Shown here in pieces: positions 33,630 through 42,239 of a stretch of 64,000 bases of DNA; the first letter of the stretch is position 1; each line of letters opens with the position of its first letter. The stretch comes from Microbacterium sp. zg-Y1090 (GTDB lineage: Bacteria; Actinomycetota; Actinomycetes; Actinomycetales; Microbacteriaceae). The notes beneath the pieces are model-generated. The model was given only the letters and a program-made list of their open reading frames with translations. It made no database searches and was not told where the DNA came from. A program made the position numbers and the translations under genes. The stretch lies in NCBI RefSeq assembly GCF_030246945.1, contig NZ_CP126742.1, positions 1,116,001-1,180,000 of the forward strand, given 5' to 3'.

Positions 33630-36600
33630 TGGGAGGGCGTGCTGACCCGCCAATGGGGAGTAGTCCCCATTCGCGTCGACCGCCTCGCCGTCGACCAGCG
33701 GGAAGTGCACGCGCACCGTCTTCGCGCTCGCGGCGAGCATGGCACGTCCCGGCGGGAACTCGCGCTTGAGCAGGCGCGGGAACGCCGTCTTGAGCACCAC
33801 TTCGCCGTCATGGGTGTCCGGCTGCAGCACGACCCCGCGTCGCGCGGACTTGATGTCGCCCAGCAAGCCGAAGCTCGTGGTCCAGTCGCTCGTCTCGCCC
33901 TCGGCCACCAGCAGTCCGTCGCCCCGCTTGACGCGCTTGGCGAAGTCCGACAGCGGCATCTCGGCCAGAGAGGTGGCGTACTCCGACGCGCCCTCGAGGA
34001 ACACCGCGACGCCCGCGAGCCCTCGCTCGTCCTGCAGGATCGCGTCGATGAGGCGGCTGGCGGATCCGCCGTCGACGGCGGTGTCGTCCCAGGCGACGGC
34101 GTCACGCAGCGTGGACCGGGCGTTGCCGATGTAATAGCGGCGCACGCCGGGGTCGGCGCGGCGCACCGCCTCGGCCATCGCACGCAGCGCGTTGCTGCGC
34201 CCGCTCTGCGGGGGACCGGCGACGACGAACAGGCCGTGGGGGTCGAACCCGATCGGGTCGAGGGTGTCGCCGGACAGCCCCAGCACCGGGCGGCCGTCGA
34301 CGTGGCGCGGCAGGTCGCTGAACCCGTACACCTCCGGCAGCGCACGCACCGGCGGCGCGTCGGTGCGGCCCTGGCGTCGCATGGCGTCGGCGAACTCGCC
34401 GATCGCCTGCGCCTGCGCCCTCGGATCGGGGGTGCCGGCGATGACGGCGATCTGCGTCTCGAGTCCGTTGACCACAGCGCGGCCGGCGGGCGACTCCGGC
34501 GACAGCACGTCGCGCGGGGCGCCGACCATCGCGTAGGCGTCGGAGTCGGACAGACGCAGCACGACCCGCTTCTGGATCGACGACTGCAGCGCCGTCGGAA
34601 CGGCCTGCCCGCGGTCGGCGGTGAGGGCGACATGGATGCCGACGGAGCGGCCGTCGGTCATGATCTGCTGGAACACCTGGTAGGCCTCGGCGCGTCCGGT
34701 GACCGCCTCGTACTCCGAGCGGAACGTGGGGAAGCCGTCGATGAGCACGAGGATGCGCGCCTCGTCGGGGCGGCCGGCAAGCGAGCGGTACTGGGAGATG
34801 GTGCCGGCGTTGACAGCCGCGTACGCCTCACCGCGTCGGTCCAGCTCGTGCTTGAGCATGCGGAACAGCCGCGAGACGCGCTCGCCGGAGTCGGCGGGGA
34901 TGACCGCGCCCACGTGCGGCATCGCCTCGAGCATCCGCAGACCGCCGGAGCCGAAGTCCAGTCCGTACACCTCGACGGGGCCGCCGCGCGGGGTGATGCC
35001 GGCCGCGACGGCGAGGGTGCGCAGCGTGGAGCTCTTGCCGGCGCCGCCGGTGCCGTAGATCGCCAGGTGGCCGTCGTCGTCGGGCTCGAAGTACACCGTG
35101 TCCTGCGCTTGGCGCTGGGGGACGTCCTGCACGCCCAGCAGGAGCTTCTGGTCGGTGCGCTGGCGCAGCAGCGTCAGGTCGTAGACGGCGGCCAGCTCGT
35201 CGAGCCACGGGCGGCGCGGGGCGGCGATCGACGCCGACTGCGCGGCGGCGACCATCGTGGACACCAGACGCTGCTGGTCGGTCGGCCCGAGGTCGCGCTC
35301 GGCCGACTCCGCGTCGGCCTTCGGGGCCTCCCAGCGGCGGGGCGGCCCGAAGGCGAACGACTCCAGTTCCACCTCCGGGGCCTCCTCCTCGACGAAGCTC
35401 CACCCGCCGGTGTAGGCGGACTGGAACACCGTCAGCCGGCCCGGCCCGGTCTTCGCGGCGCCGCGGCCGGGGATGGCGGGGTCGAAGCCCGCGGCATCCT
35501 TCGTGCCGATGACGTCGTCGGAGTCCACCTCGTCCGCCATGCGCAGTGCGACGCGCATGTTGGTGTTGGCGCGCAGGTTGTCCTTGATGACACCGGCGGG
35601 CCGCTGGGTGGCCATGATGAGGTGGATGCCGAGGGAGCGGCCCCGCTGGGCCACGTCCACGACGCCGTCGACGAAGTCCGGCACCTCGTTGACCAGCGCG
35701 GCGAACTCGTCGATGACGATCACCAGCGCCGGCGGGGTGTCGGGGTCGCCGCGCTTCTCCAGGTCGAGGATGTCCTTGGCCTTCTTGCGGGTGAAGAGCG
35801 TCTCGCGGTGGTGCAGCTCCGCCCGCAGGCTCACCAGCGCCCGGCGCACGAGGTGGGGGCTCAGGTCGGTGACCAGCCCCACGCAGTGCGGCAGGGCGGT
35901 GCACTCGGCGAACGCCGCGCCGCCCTTGTAGTCGACGAAGAGGAACGTCACACGCTGCGGGCTGTACTCCGCGGCCATGCCGAGCACCCACGCCTGCAGG
36001 AACTCGCTCTTGCCGGAGCCCGTGGTGCCGCCGACGAGGGCGTGCGGTCCCTGGGCGCGCAGGTCGAGGTGCATCGCCCCGGCGGCCGCCTGCCCGACGA
36101 TGGCGCGCAGCTTCGGCGTCGACGGCGCGCGGGTCGCGGAGGCGAGGATCGAGCCGTTCTGCTCCCAGCGGTCCACGACCGCGCCGGGCGCCGTGGCCAT
36201 CTCCTTGCCGATCAGCTGCAGCATCGGCACCGAACGGGGCACGTCGCTGGTGTCCGCCGCGATGGACCCGGCGTCGACGTACGACGACAGCCGGCGACAG
36301 AACTGGGCGAACTGGGGGACCGTCAGCCCCTCCACCTCGACCGGATCGATGGTCAATCCCAGCCGCACATAGCCGACGGAGGCGGAGCCGTCGGCGGCGA
36401 TGTCGACGAAGGTGCGGCAGGCGGCGGGCAGTGCGGCGGTGTCGGCGGCCATCCAGATCGGGTAGACGCCGCGGCCGGCCGCGCGCTCGAGCACCTGGAT
36501 CAGTCGTGCCCGGTCGACGGGGGCGTCGTCGGAGATGAGCACGACGATCGCCGGCAGGGGCCCGTCGTAACCGCCGTCGGGACCGGAGCCCGACCCGACG

Positions 36601-38147
36601 GCGGCGCCGGCGGCCAGCGCCGCCTGCTTGTCGCCGATGGCGCCCAGCTGCAGGGGTGCGTCCTGACCGCGCGGCGAGCGGGCACTGAGGGCCTCTTCGA
36701 GCCGGGACAGCAGATTGGCCGCGGCAGAGGCGGTGTCGGCGAAGGGAGCGCCGCCGAAGACGGCCTCCGAGTTCATGGCGTGGGGCAGCCACTTCGCGTC
36801 GGCGAACTGGGCGGCCCAGCCGGGACCGAACAGGCCGCCGATCACGACGTCGCCGGGGGCGTGCAGTCCCGCCACCTGAGCGGTGAGCGCCCGGCCGTAC
36901 GCCGCGACGGCGGCGGGGTGGCCGGCGATGCCGAGGGCTCCGGCATCCGAGAGCTTCTCCACCGCCGGGGTGCGGGGCACGAGCTCGTAGGAGGCGATGA
37001 GCTCCTCGAGCTGGGTGACCTGCTCGGGCACCGCGCGGTCGGTGTTGCCGGTCTCCTTCACCGTGTTGCGGGTGGGCACATCGCCCACCCCCAGCCGCAC
37101 CTGCAGGAACGACCAGTGCTCGGGGCGACGTGTCCACACCAGCGGCGAACGGTGCTGGACCGCGTCGTAGATCTCGTGCAGGGGCACCGCCTCCCGCGCG
37201 CGGATGCGGGATTCCTCCTCGCGCTCGCGGGCGAGCCGGGCGGACAGGCGTTCGATCTGGCCGACGAAGCGGGCGTGCTCCATCTTGAGCTTGCGCCGCT
37301 GCTGCGACTTGGCCGTCGCCCAGGTGCTGATCATCATCAGCGGGGAGATGGCGACGAAGATGAGCGTGATCGCGCGCCCGGTGGCGGCGAACATGGCGAT
37401 GCCGGCGATGGCGGGGAGGATCGCCGCGGCCCACGGGAACGGCTGCGGGTCACCGGGGATGGGCGGGTCCGCGCCCTCCAGTTCGCGGCCGACGTAGCGC
37501 GGCTCGACGCTGGGCGAGCGGGTGAAGCGCACCTCGCCGATGGGGGAGGACTGCGCGATCTCGGAGGGCAGGTACCCCGCGCGGATGACCGTGCTGCCCA
37601 GCTCCGCCTCCTGACCGTGCTGCAGCTCCAGGCGCCCGACGGGCGCCCCTTGCACGATGATGCCGTTGGCGGAGTTGAGGTCGACCAGCTCGATGCGGTC
37701 GCGTCCGACGTGCAGGCGCGCGTGGCGGTTGGACACCATCGGGTCGTCGAGCACGATGCCGCAGTCGTCGCTGCGGCCGATGATCGTCGAGCCCAGGGGA
37801 ACGGCGTAGCGGCGCCCCGCATGCCGGCCGCCGACGATCTCGATGTAAGCCACATCGGGGCGGGGGGCGTCATCGAGACCGACCACGCCGATCTCCACGC
37901 CCGACGCGAGCGCGAGGTCGGCGAGGGTGTCGTCCGGGTCGAGCACCTCTGGAACGCCGCCCACCGCGGGGGCGTGCGCTTCGAGCGTGACGGCACCGGG
38001 AGCGAAGGCGGGGTCTCGATAGACGCCCGAGGGGTCGCGCGCGACCAGGGAGTCGGCGACCTCGCCGACACGCACGCCGGGTTCAGCGGCCAGGGCGATG
38101 TCCTCGGTGGAGCCGTCGGGGCGGCGCAGCGTGGCGCGGATCTTCAT
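33627..38147 (-). CDS. eccC: FHA-fused EccC/EssC-type type VII secretion ATPase
   Basis: A 1506-residue FtsK/SpoIIIE-family motor. Residues 1-90 look like a beta-grasp (ubiquitin/YukD-like) or FHA-N segment. Residues 100-190 are an intact FHA domain (IIGRSDDCGIVL, SNRHARLHV, LNSANG). Two transmembrane helices follow at about 245-285. Domain 1 has a full P-loop, GTTGSGKSE, near residue 707 and Walker B LVIVIDEFAAL. Domain 2 has GTGGAGKSS near 1036 but Walker B ends IDGF. Domain 3 has GPPQSGRSN near 1316, with Lys replaced by Arg. Only domain 1 is predicted to be a full ATPase, as in characterised EccC proteins. Confidence 0.93.
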   Translation of the reverse strand: MKIRATLRRPDGSTEDIALAAEPGVRVGEVADSLVARDPSGVYRDPAFAPGAVTLEAHAPAVGGVPEVLDPDDTLADLALASGVEIGVVGLDDAPRPDVAYIEIVGGRHAGRRYAVPLGSTIIGRSDDCGIVLDDPMVSNRHARLHVGRDRIELVDLNSANGIIVQGAPVGRLELQHGQEAELGSTVIRAGYLPSEIAQSSPIGEVRFTRSPSVEPRYVGRELEGADPPIPGDPQPFPWAAAILPAIAGIAMFAATGRAITLIFVAISPLMMISTWATAKSQQRRKLKMEHARFVGQIERLSARLAREREEESRIRAREAVPLHEIYDAVQHRSPLVWTRRPEHWSFLQVRLGVGDVPTRNTVKETGNTDRAVPEQVTQLEELIASYELVPRTPAVEKLSDAGALGIAGHPAAVAAYGRALTAQVAGLHAPGDVVIGGLFGPGWAAQFADAKWLPHAMNSEAVFGGAPFADTASAAANLLSRLEEALSARSPRGQDAPLQLGAIGDKQAALAAGAAVGSGSGPDGGYDGPLPAIVVLISDDAPVDRARLIQVLERAAGRGVYPIWMAADTAALPAACRTFVDIAADGSASVGYVRLGLTIDPVEVEGLTVPQFAQFCRRLSSYVDAGSIAADTSDVPRSVPMLQLIGKEMATAPGAVVDRWEQNGSILASATRAPSTPKLRAIVGQAAAGAMHLDLRAQGPHALVGGTTGSGKSEFLQAWVLGMAAEYSPQRVTFLFVDYKGGAAFAECTALPHCVGLVTDLSPHLVRRALVSLRAELHHRETLFTRKKAKDILDLEKRGDPDTPPALVIVIDEFAALVNEVPDFVDGVVDVAQRGRSLGIHLIMATQRPAGVIKDNLRANTNMRVALRMADEVDSDDVIGTKDAAGFDPAIPGRGAAKTGPGRLTVFQSAYTGGWSFVEEEAPEVELESFAFGPPRRWEAPKADAESAERDLGPTDQQRLVSTMVAAAQSASIAAPRRPWLDELAAVYDLTLLRQRTDQKLLLGVQDVPQRQAQDTVYFEPDDDGHLAIYGTGGAGKSSTLRTLAVAAGITPRGGPVEVYGLDFGSGGLRMLEAMPHVGAVIPADSGERVSRLFRMLKHELDRRGEAYAAVNAGTISQYRSLAGRPDEARILVLIDGFPTFRSEYEAVTGRAEAYQVFQQIMTDGRSVGIHVALTADRGQAVPTALQSSIQKRVVLRLSDSDAYAMVGAPRDVLSPESPAGRAVVNGLETQIAVIAGTPDPRAQAQAIGEFADAMRRQGRTDAPPVRALPEVYGFSDLPRHVDGRPVLGLSGDTLDPIGFDPHGLFVVAGPPQSGRSNALRAMAEAVRRADPGVRRYYIGNARSTLRDAVAWDDTAVDGGSASRLIDAILQDERGLAGVAVFLEGASEYATSLAEMPLSDFAKRVKRGDGLLVAEGETSDWTTSFGLLGDIKSARRGVVLQPDTHDGEVVLKTAFPRLLKREFPPGRAMLAASAKTVRVHFPLVDGEAVDANGDYSPLAGQHALP

Positions 38148-38899
38148 CGGGTGCCTTTCTCGCTCGCGGCGGCGGCCACCTCGAGCAGATCCAGATCCTG
38201 GGGCGTGACCAGGCGCGAGAGCACCGCATGCTCGACCAGGCGCGCGCGCCGGTTGGTGGCGAGCCTGCCCACACCGCCGCGCAGTCCCTGCACGCCCTCA
38301 CGGTCGAGCTTGTCGCAGACGTTGTCGAGCTTGCGGTTGAAGGTCGTCAGCGGCCAGCCGAGACGTGCCGCCGCGGCCGCCGACGAGGGCAGCTGGCTGG
38401 AGCCGACCATGCCGCCGCGCAGGATCGGCTCGCACAGCGCGACCAGCAGCAGCTTCTGGCTGGGGGTGAGGCTCACCGCCCCGATCGTGGTGGTGCCGTC
38501 GCCTTCGGGTTCGTCCGACGCCGCATCGCGTCCGACGACGAAGCTCGCCGCGTCGTTGTGCACGCCGAGTTCGTAGGTGTAGGCGCCGGCGGAGAACATC
38601 ACCGCGAGCTCGGGGAACACCAGCGGCACGCGTGCGCCGGGACCGAGCACGGCCTGGTAGGCGCCGTCGGGCGTGGCCAGGCTCACCGAGATGCTCTGGC
38701 CGATGTTCGTGAGCCACCACAGCCCCGCGTCGGCGTCGAAGGCGAGCAGGCGACGGTGCAGGTAGCGATTGGTGTCCACGGTGAGATCGGCATCGCGCCC
38801 CACCGAGAACGTCGTGCCGGGAACCGGCCGGTGCCACTCGCCGCAGAACTCGATCCCGAGTGTGCCCTCCGCTACGGCATGCGCGTCCATCGTCGTCAT
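38144..38899 (-). CDS. Degenerate FHA protein with C-terminal HTH-like domain
   Basis: A 251-residue protein. The N-terminal half resembles an FHA domain: GTTFSVGRDADLTVD keeps the Gly-Arg pair, but the Ser-x-x-His motif is replaced by RYLHRR and the Asn-Gly by NIGQS, so phosphothreonine binding is doubtful. The C-terminal half (LTPSQKLLLVALCEPILRGG to RLGWPLTTFNRKLDNVCDKL) resembles a DNA-binding winged-helix region. The stop overlaps the eccC start by 4 bases, so it is translationally coupled to the motor. It may be a regulator or adaptor of the secretion system. Confidence 0.75.
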   Translation of the reverse strand: MTTMDAHAVAEGTLGIEFCGEWHRPVPGTTFSVGRDADLTVDTNRYLHRRLLAFDADAGLWWLTNIGQSISVSLATPDGAYQAVLGPGARVPLVFPELAVMFSAGAYTYELGVHNDAASFVVGRDAASDEPEGDGTTTIGAVSLTPSQKLLLVALCEPILRGGMVGSSQLPSSAAAAARLGWPLTTFNRKLDNVCDKLDREGVQGLRGGVGRLATNRRARLVEHAVLSRLVTPQDLDLLEVAAAASEKGTR

Positions 38900-38912
38900 G
38901 ACTTCCTCCCCC

Positions 38913-40364
38913 TCATAGCCCCACCAGCACGGCGATTCCCGCCGCGGCCGCCGCGATCACCGCGATCGTCGCCGCCACCGCGATCACCGGCACGAGCACC
39001 TTCCGCCGCGCCGCCCGGGCGGGGCCGCGGGGCGCCGTGCGTTCGATCGGGGGCTCCGCGGGCGCCGGGGCGGTCCGGCGGACCGGCGCCGGCTTCTCGC
39101 GGCGGATGCCGTAGCTCACCGGCCCGCTGGAGCTGCCGGGGTCGCGGGCGGTGCGGCCGGCCGGCCGGGCGGCGTCCGCGGGCCCGCCGGGTGAGGCGGG
39201 CGCCCGGCTGCCCGCGGTCGGCGCCTCGACGGGCGCGGCGGCGGGGTCGGCGGCAGCGCGGCGGGACAGACGGGTCCCGTCGTCCGCCGCCCGTGGCGGG
39301 CCGCCGGCCCCGGGGCCGCCGCGCGACGCGAGCAGTGTCGCATCGTCGGGTGCGGGTGCGGGTGCGGGTGCGGGTGCGGGTGCGGGTGCGGGCGTGATGC
39401 CCGGCCCCGTCGGCGTGCGGGAGGCGAGAAGGGTGGCGTCGTCGTGCGCCGTGCGCCGCGCGAGCAGCGTGGGCTCCGCATCAGCGGCATCCGGATCCGA
39501 GGCGTTCGGCGCGGCAGGCGAGGTGAGGTCGACGTGGGTCACCGGCAGGTGCAGGCGCTCCTCGATGCGCTGCAGCTCCCGCGCGAAGTCGCCGGCGGTC
39601 TGAGGGCGACGGTCGGGGTCCTTCGCCAGCGCACTGCGCAGCACGAGCTCGAGGTCGGCGGGCACGTCGTCACGCCCGACCGCCGGCACCGGATCGGTGA
39701 GCACGCGTGTGACCATGCGGGCGAGGTCGTGCGGAGCGCGCGGGTCGGCGAAGGGAGAACGGCCCGCGAGCACGGTGTAGGCGGTGGCGGCCAGGGCGTA
39801 CAGGTCGCTGCGCGGGTCGAACCCCCCGCCGCTGAGCACCTCCGGGGCGGCCCACGGCACCGACACGCCCGTGCCGCCGACCCCGAGCGCGGACGGCTCG
39901 AAGCCCGTGAGCGCCGGCCAGCCGTAGTCGGTGGTGAGCACGTGGGAGGGCCTGATGTCGCCGTGCACGATGCCTGCGCGGTGCGCGGTCTCGAGCGCTC
40001 CAGACAGGCGCACCGCGGTCTGCAGCACCTCGGCCACGCCGAGCCGGCGCGCCGCGGCGGTCTCGGCGAGGGACGGGCTCGAGCAGTACTCCATCACCAG
40101 ATAGGGGCGGCCGTCCCGAGCGACTCCGGCACGGCGGATCGTCACGACCGAAGGATGGGCGGACAGGGCGATCAGCCGCCCGGCCTCGTCATCGAACCGC
40201 ACTCGGGCGGCTTCGTCGGCGATCGGGGTGCGGTGCACCTTGACCGCGACGGAGTCGCCGGCATGCTCGGGCCGGTAGAGGAAGACGTCGGCATCGTCCC
40301 CGGCGGCGAGCAGTCGCTCGAGCGTGAATCCCGCGAGGTCGATGGGCCCGGAACGGGGGATCAT
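38913..40364 (-). CDS. Serine/threonine protein kinase homologue, predicted pseudokinase
   Basis: A 483-residue membrane protein. The kinase fold spans about residues 1-260: the Gly-rich loop is degraded (LAAGDDADVFLY), the beta3 Lys is kept (VAVKVHR, near 40), the catalytic loop is HGDIRPSHVL (near 134) with Asn replaced by His, and DFG is replaced by GFE (near 153), while PWAAPEVLS keeps APE. Loss of both metal-binding residues predicts no catalysis. A Pro/Ala/Thr-rich linker with DDATLLASR-type repeats leads to a C-terminal transmembrane helix (VIAVAATIAVIAAAAAGIAV). It lies between FHA proteins and phosphatase. Confidence 0.88.
   Translation of the reverse strand: MIPRSGPIDLAGFTLERLLAAGDDADVFLYRPEHAGDSVAVKVHRTPIADEAARVRFDDEAGRLIALSAHPSVVTIRRAGVARDGRPYLVMEYCSSPSLAETAAARRLGVAEVLQTAVRLSGALETAHRAGIVHGDIRPSHVLTTDYGWPALTGFEPSALGVGGTGVSVPWAAPEVLSGGGFDPRSDLYALAATAYTVLAGRSPFADPRAPHDLARMVTRVLTDPVPAVGRDDVPADLELVLRSALAKDPDRRPQTAGDFARELQRIEERLHLPVTHVDLTSPAAPNASDPDAADAEPTLLARRTAHDDATLLASRTPTGPGITPAPAPAPAPAPAPAPDDATLLASRGGPGAGGPPRAADDGTRLSRRAAADPAAAPVEAPTAGSRAPASPGGPADAARPAGRTARDPGSSSGPVSYGIRREKPAPVRRTAPAPAEPPIERTAPRGPARAARRKVLVPVIAVAATIAVIAAAAAGIAVLVGL
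39351..39392. repeat. Hexanucleotide tandem repeat (TGCGGG, 7 units)
   Basis: Seven perfect TGCGGG units lie in frame within the pseudokinase gene and encode an alternating Pro-Ala stretch in the linker. Unit gain or loss would alter linker length without a frameshift. Confidence 0.9.
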
Positions 40365-41386
40365 CGCACCCCCTCGAAGACGAGACGGGTGCCGCCGAGG
40401 TCGGCGACGGCCCCGGGGGTGACGCGCACCGTCTCACCGGGGTGGAGGCGCCGCGGGCCGCTGCCGGCAGCGGTGAACACGGTGCCGTTGGTGGAGCGCA
40501 GGTCCTCCAGCAGCACGTGGGCGTCGTCGACGCGAACGCGCAGGTGCGTGCGCGACACATCCGGGTCGTCGATGGTGACGAGGGTCGGCAGGCCGACGGT
40601 GTCGGGCCCGTCGGCGCGCGGGCTGCGGCCGATGAGCAGCGTCCCCGTCAGCGGCAGGACACGCCCGTCGGGAAGCACGACCGCTCCCCGCGGTGCGCGG
40701 GGTGCGGGGGCGTCCTCGCCGGCGCGGGCACCGCCGGCGGGGGAATCGTCGAGCACGTCCTCCTCAGGAGGGCGCACGGCAGCCGCCTCCACGGCACGGT
40801 GCAGCGTCGCGCCGAAAAGCTCGTCGTAGCGTCCGGCCGGCATGCTCTCGGCGGGCATCCGCTCCGGCCCGACGGCGGGCGCCGCGCCGAGGTCGAACAG
40901 GGCGTCGGAGAAGTCCAGCGTCAGATCGGGGTCGAGCTGCTCGTGCGGGGCCGGGATCAACCGTGCGTGCAGGCGGGTCGCCGCGAGCGGGCCGGGGTGC
41001 GCCGGCCGGGTGGGGGATGCCGCGTCGTCGCCCGCGTCGGCGGCGAAGGCGGCCACATCGGTGAGGTGGAACTCCTGCCAGGTGCGCTGCGCCGCGCCGG
41101 TCAGCACGCTCACGCGGCCGTCGACGTGGGTGGCGACGATCCTCGACGATCCGCGCACGACGCCGGTGAGGGAGGTGCCGTCGATCCCGGCGGCCACGAA
41201 GTGCGGTGCGGCGGCGAGGCCGGCGCGCACGATGACGTCGACGGCGCTCTCCCAGCCGCCGGCGACCGCGCCGCCGGCGAGCACGGCGCGGGCGGTGGGA
41301 GTGGCGCGCGCGCCGGCGAAGAGCACAGCGGTGTCATCGCCGAGGATCGCCGGCAGATCGCCGGGGGAGTAGGACCACTCAGCCAC
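40361..41386 (-). CDS. FHA domain protein (paralogue of the 55751-56737 protein)
   Basis: A 341-residue soluble protein. The C-terminal FHA domain is intact (LLIGRSPRADGP, VSRTHLRVRV, LRSTNGTVF). The N-terminal half aligns by eye with the N-terminus of the FHA protein at 55751-56737 (APHFVAAGIDGTSLTGVVRG against LPDFALVELVDARTSSVSVA and following), and may be a degenerate PP2C-like sandwich. The GTG at 41386 overlaps the PP2C gene stop by 8 bases and its stop overlaps the pseudokinase start. Confidence 0.85.
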   Translation of the reverse strand: MAEWSYSPGDLPAILGDDTAVLFAGARATPTARAVLAGGAVAGGWESAVDVIVRAGLAAAPHFVAAGIDGTSLTGVVRGSSRIVATHVDGRVSVLTGAAQRTWQEFHLTDVAAFAADAGDDAASPTRPAHPGPLAATRLHARLIPAPHEQLDPDLTLDFSDALFDLGAAPAVGPERMPAESMPAGRYDELFGATLHRAVEAAAVRPPEEDVLDDSPAGGARAGEDAPAPRAPRGAVVLPDGRVLPLTGTLLIGRSPRADGPDTVGLPTLVTIDDPDVSRTHLRVRVDDAHVLLEDLRSTNGTVFTAAGSGPRRLHPGETVRVTPGAVADLGGTRLVFEGVR

Positions 41387-42239
41387 GGCGTGCCCTCGTG
41401 CGCAGTGAACGCAACGTCGAGACCTCGATGGTGGCGGAGTCGTCATCTCCCGCGGGCAGACCGCCGGTCGTGTCCTCCTGGGACGGGCTCATGCCGCCGG
41501 AGACCACGTCGATCACGATCGCGGAGATGTTGTCCCGCCCGCCGTGCGCCAGCGCCTGCTCGACCAGCGCGGCCGCGGTGCCGGGGGGAGCGCCGCCGAG
41601 TGCGAGGCCGGCACGGATGGCCTCGTCGGTCAGCTCGCCCGACAGGCCGTCGGAGCACACCAGCAGACGTTCCCCTGTGACGACGGGAAGCAGCCAGTAG
41701 TCGGCGCGGCTGCGCTCCTCGCCGACGGCACGGGTGATGACGTTGCGGCCGCGGTAGCTGGACATCTCGCGCCGAGCGAGTCGACCCTGGTCCACGAGCT
41801 CCTGCGCGACGGAGTGGTCCACCGTCAGCTGCTCGAGCCGATCGCTGAGCAGGCGATACACGCGCGAGTCGCCGATGTTCACCACGAGCCACCGCCGCAC
41901 GCCGTCCTGGCGCACGGCCACGACGCCGGTGAGGGTGGAGCCGGCGCCCCGGGTGCGGGTCGCCGCGATCGCCGAGACCGCCGTATGCGCCTCGTCGACC
42001 GCGGCGGCGACGTCGTGGGGGGTGAGATCGGTGCGACCCACCAGACCCCGGAACACCGACACGATCGCTGCGCTGGCGAGGTCGCCCGCGTCATGACCGC
42101 CCATGCCGTCCGCGACGATGTACACCGGATGCTCCGCGAGTACGGCGTCCTCGTTGACGCGGCGACGCAGTCCGACATCGGTGCGCACGCCGCAGGTGAC
42201 CTGCAGCGTGCGGGGAGCGGTCATCGATGGGACGGGCAT
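41379..42239 (-). CDS. PP2C family serine/threonine phosphatase
   Basis: A 286-residue Mn/Mg-dependent phosphatase with all core motifs: NEDAVLAEHPVYIVADGMGGHDAG, VVNIGDSRVYRL, LLVCSDGLSGELTDE, and GGRDNISAIVID; the metal-binding aspartates are present. It should reverse the kinase phosphorylations in the cluster. A C-terminal tail of about 30 residues rich in Asp/Thr/Ser (DDDSATIEVSTLRSLR) may itself be phosphorylated. The ATG at 42239 shares its last base with the stop of the upstream DUF5684-FHA gene. Confidence 0.92.
   Translation of the reverse strand: MPVPSMTAPRTLQVTCGVRTDVGLRRRVNEDAVLAEHPVYIVADGMGGHDAGDLASAAIVSVFRGLVGRTDLTPHDVAAAVDEAHTAVSAIAATRTRGAGSTLTGVVAVRQDGVRRWLVVNIGDSRVYRLLSDRLEQLTVDHSVAQELVDQGRLARREMSSYRGRNVITRAVGEERSRADYWLLPVVTGERLLVCSDGLSGELTDEAIRAGLALGGAPPGTAAALVEQALAHGGRDNISAIVIDVVSGGMSPSQEDTTGGLPAGDDDSATIEVSTLRSLRTRARRG

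Noticed and set aside
33639..38576. A 1645-residue plus-strand open frame opposite the EccC gene
   Set aside because: It is the mirror of the high-GC EccC coding bias, with Arg/Gly/His-rich composition and no recognisable domain, while the minus-strand protein has full FHA and ATPase motifs.
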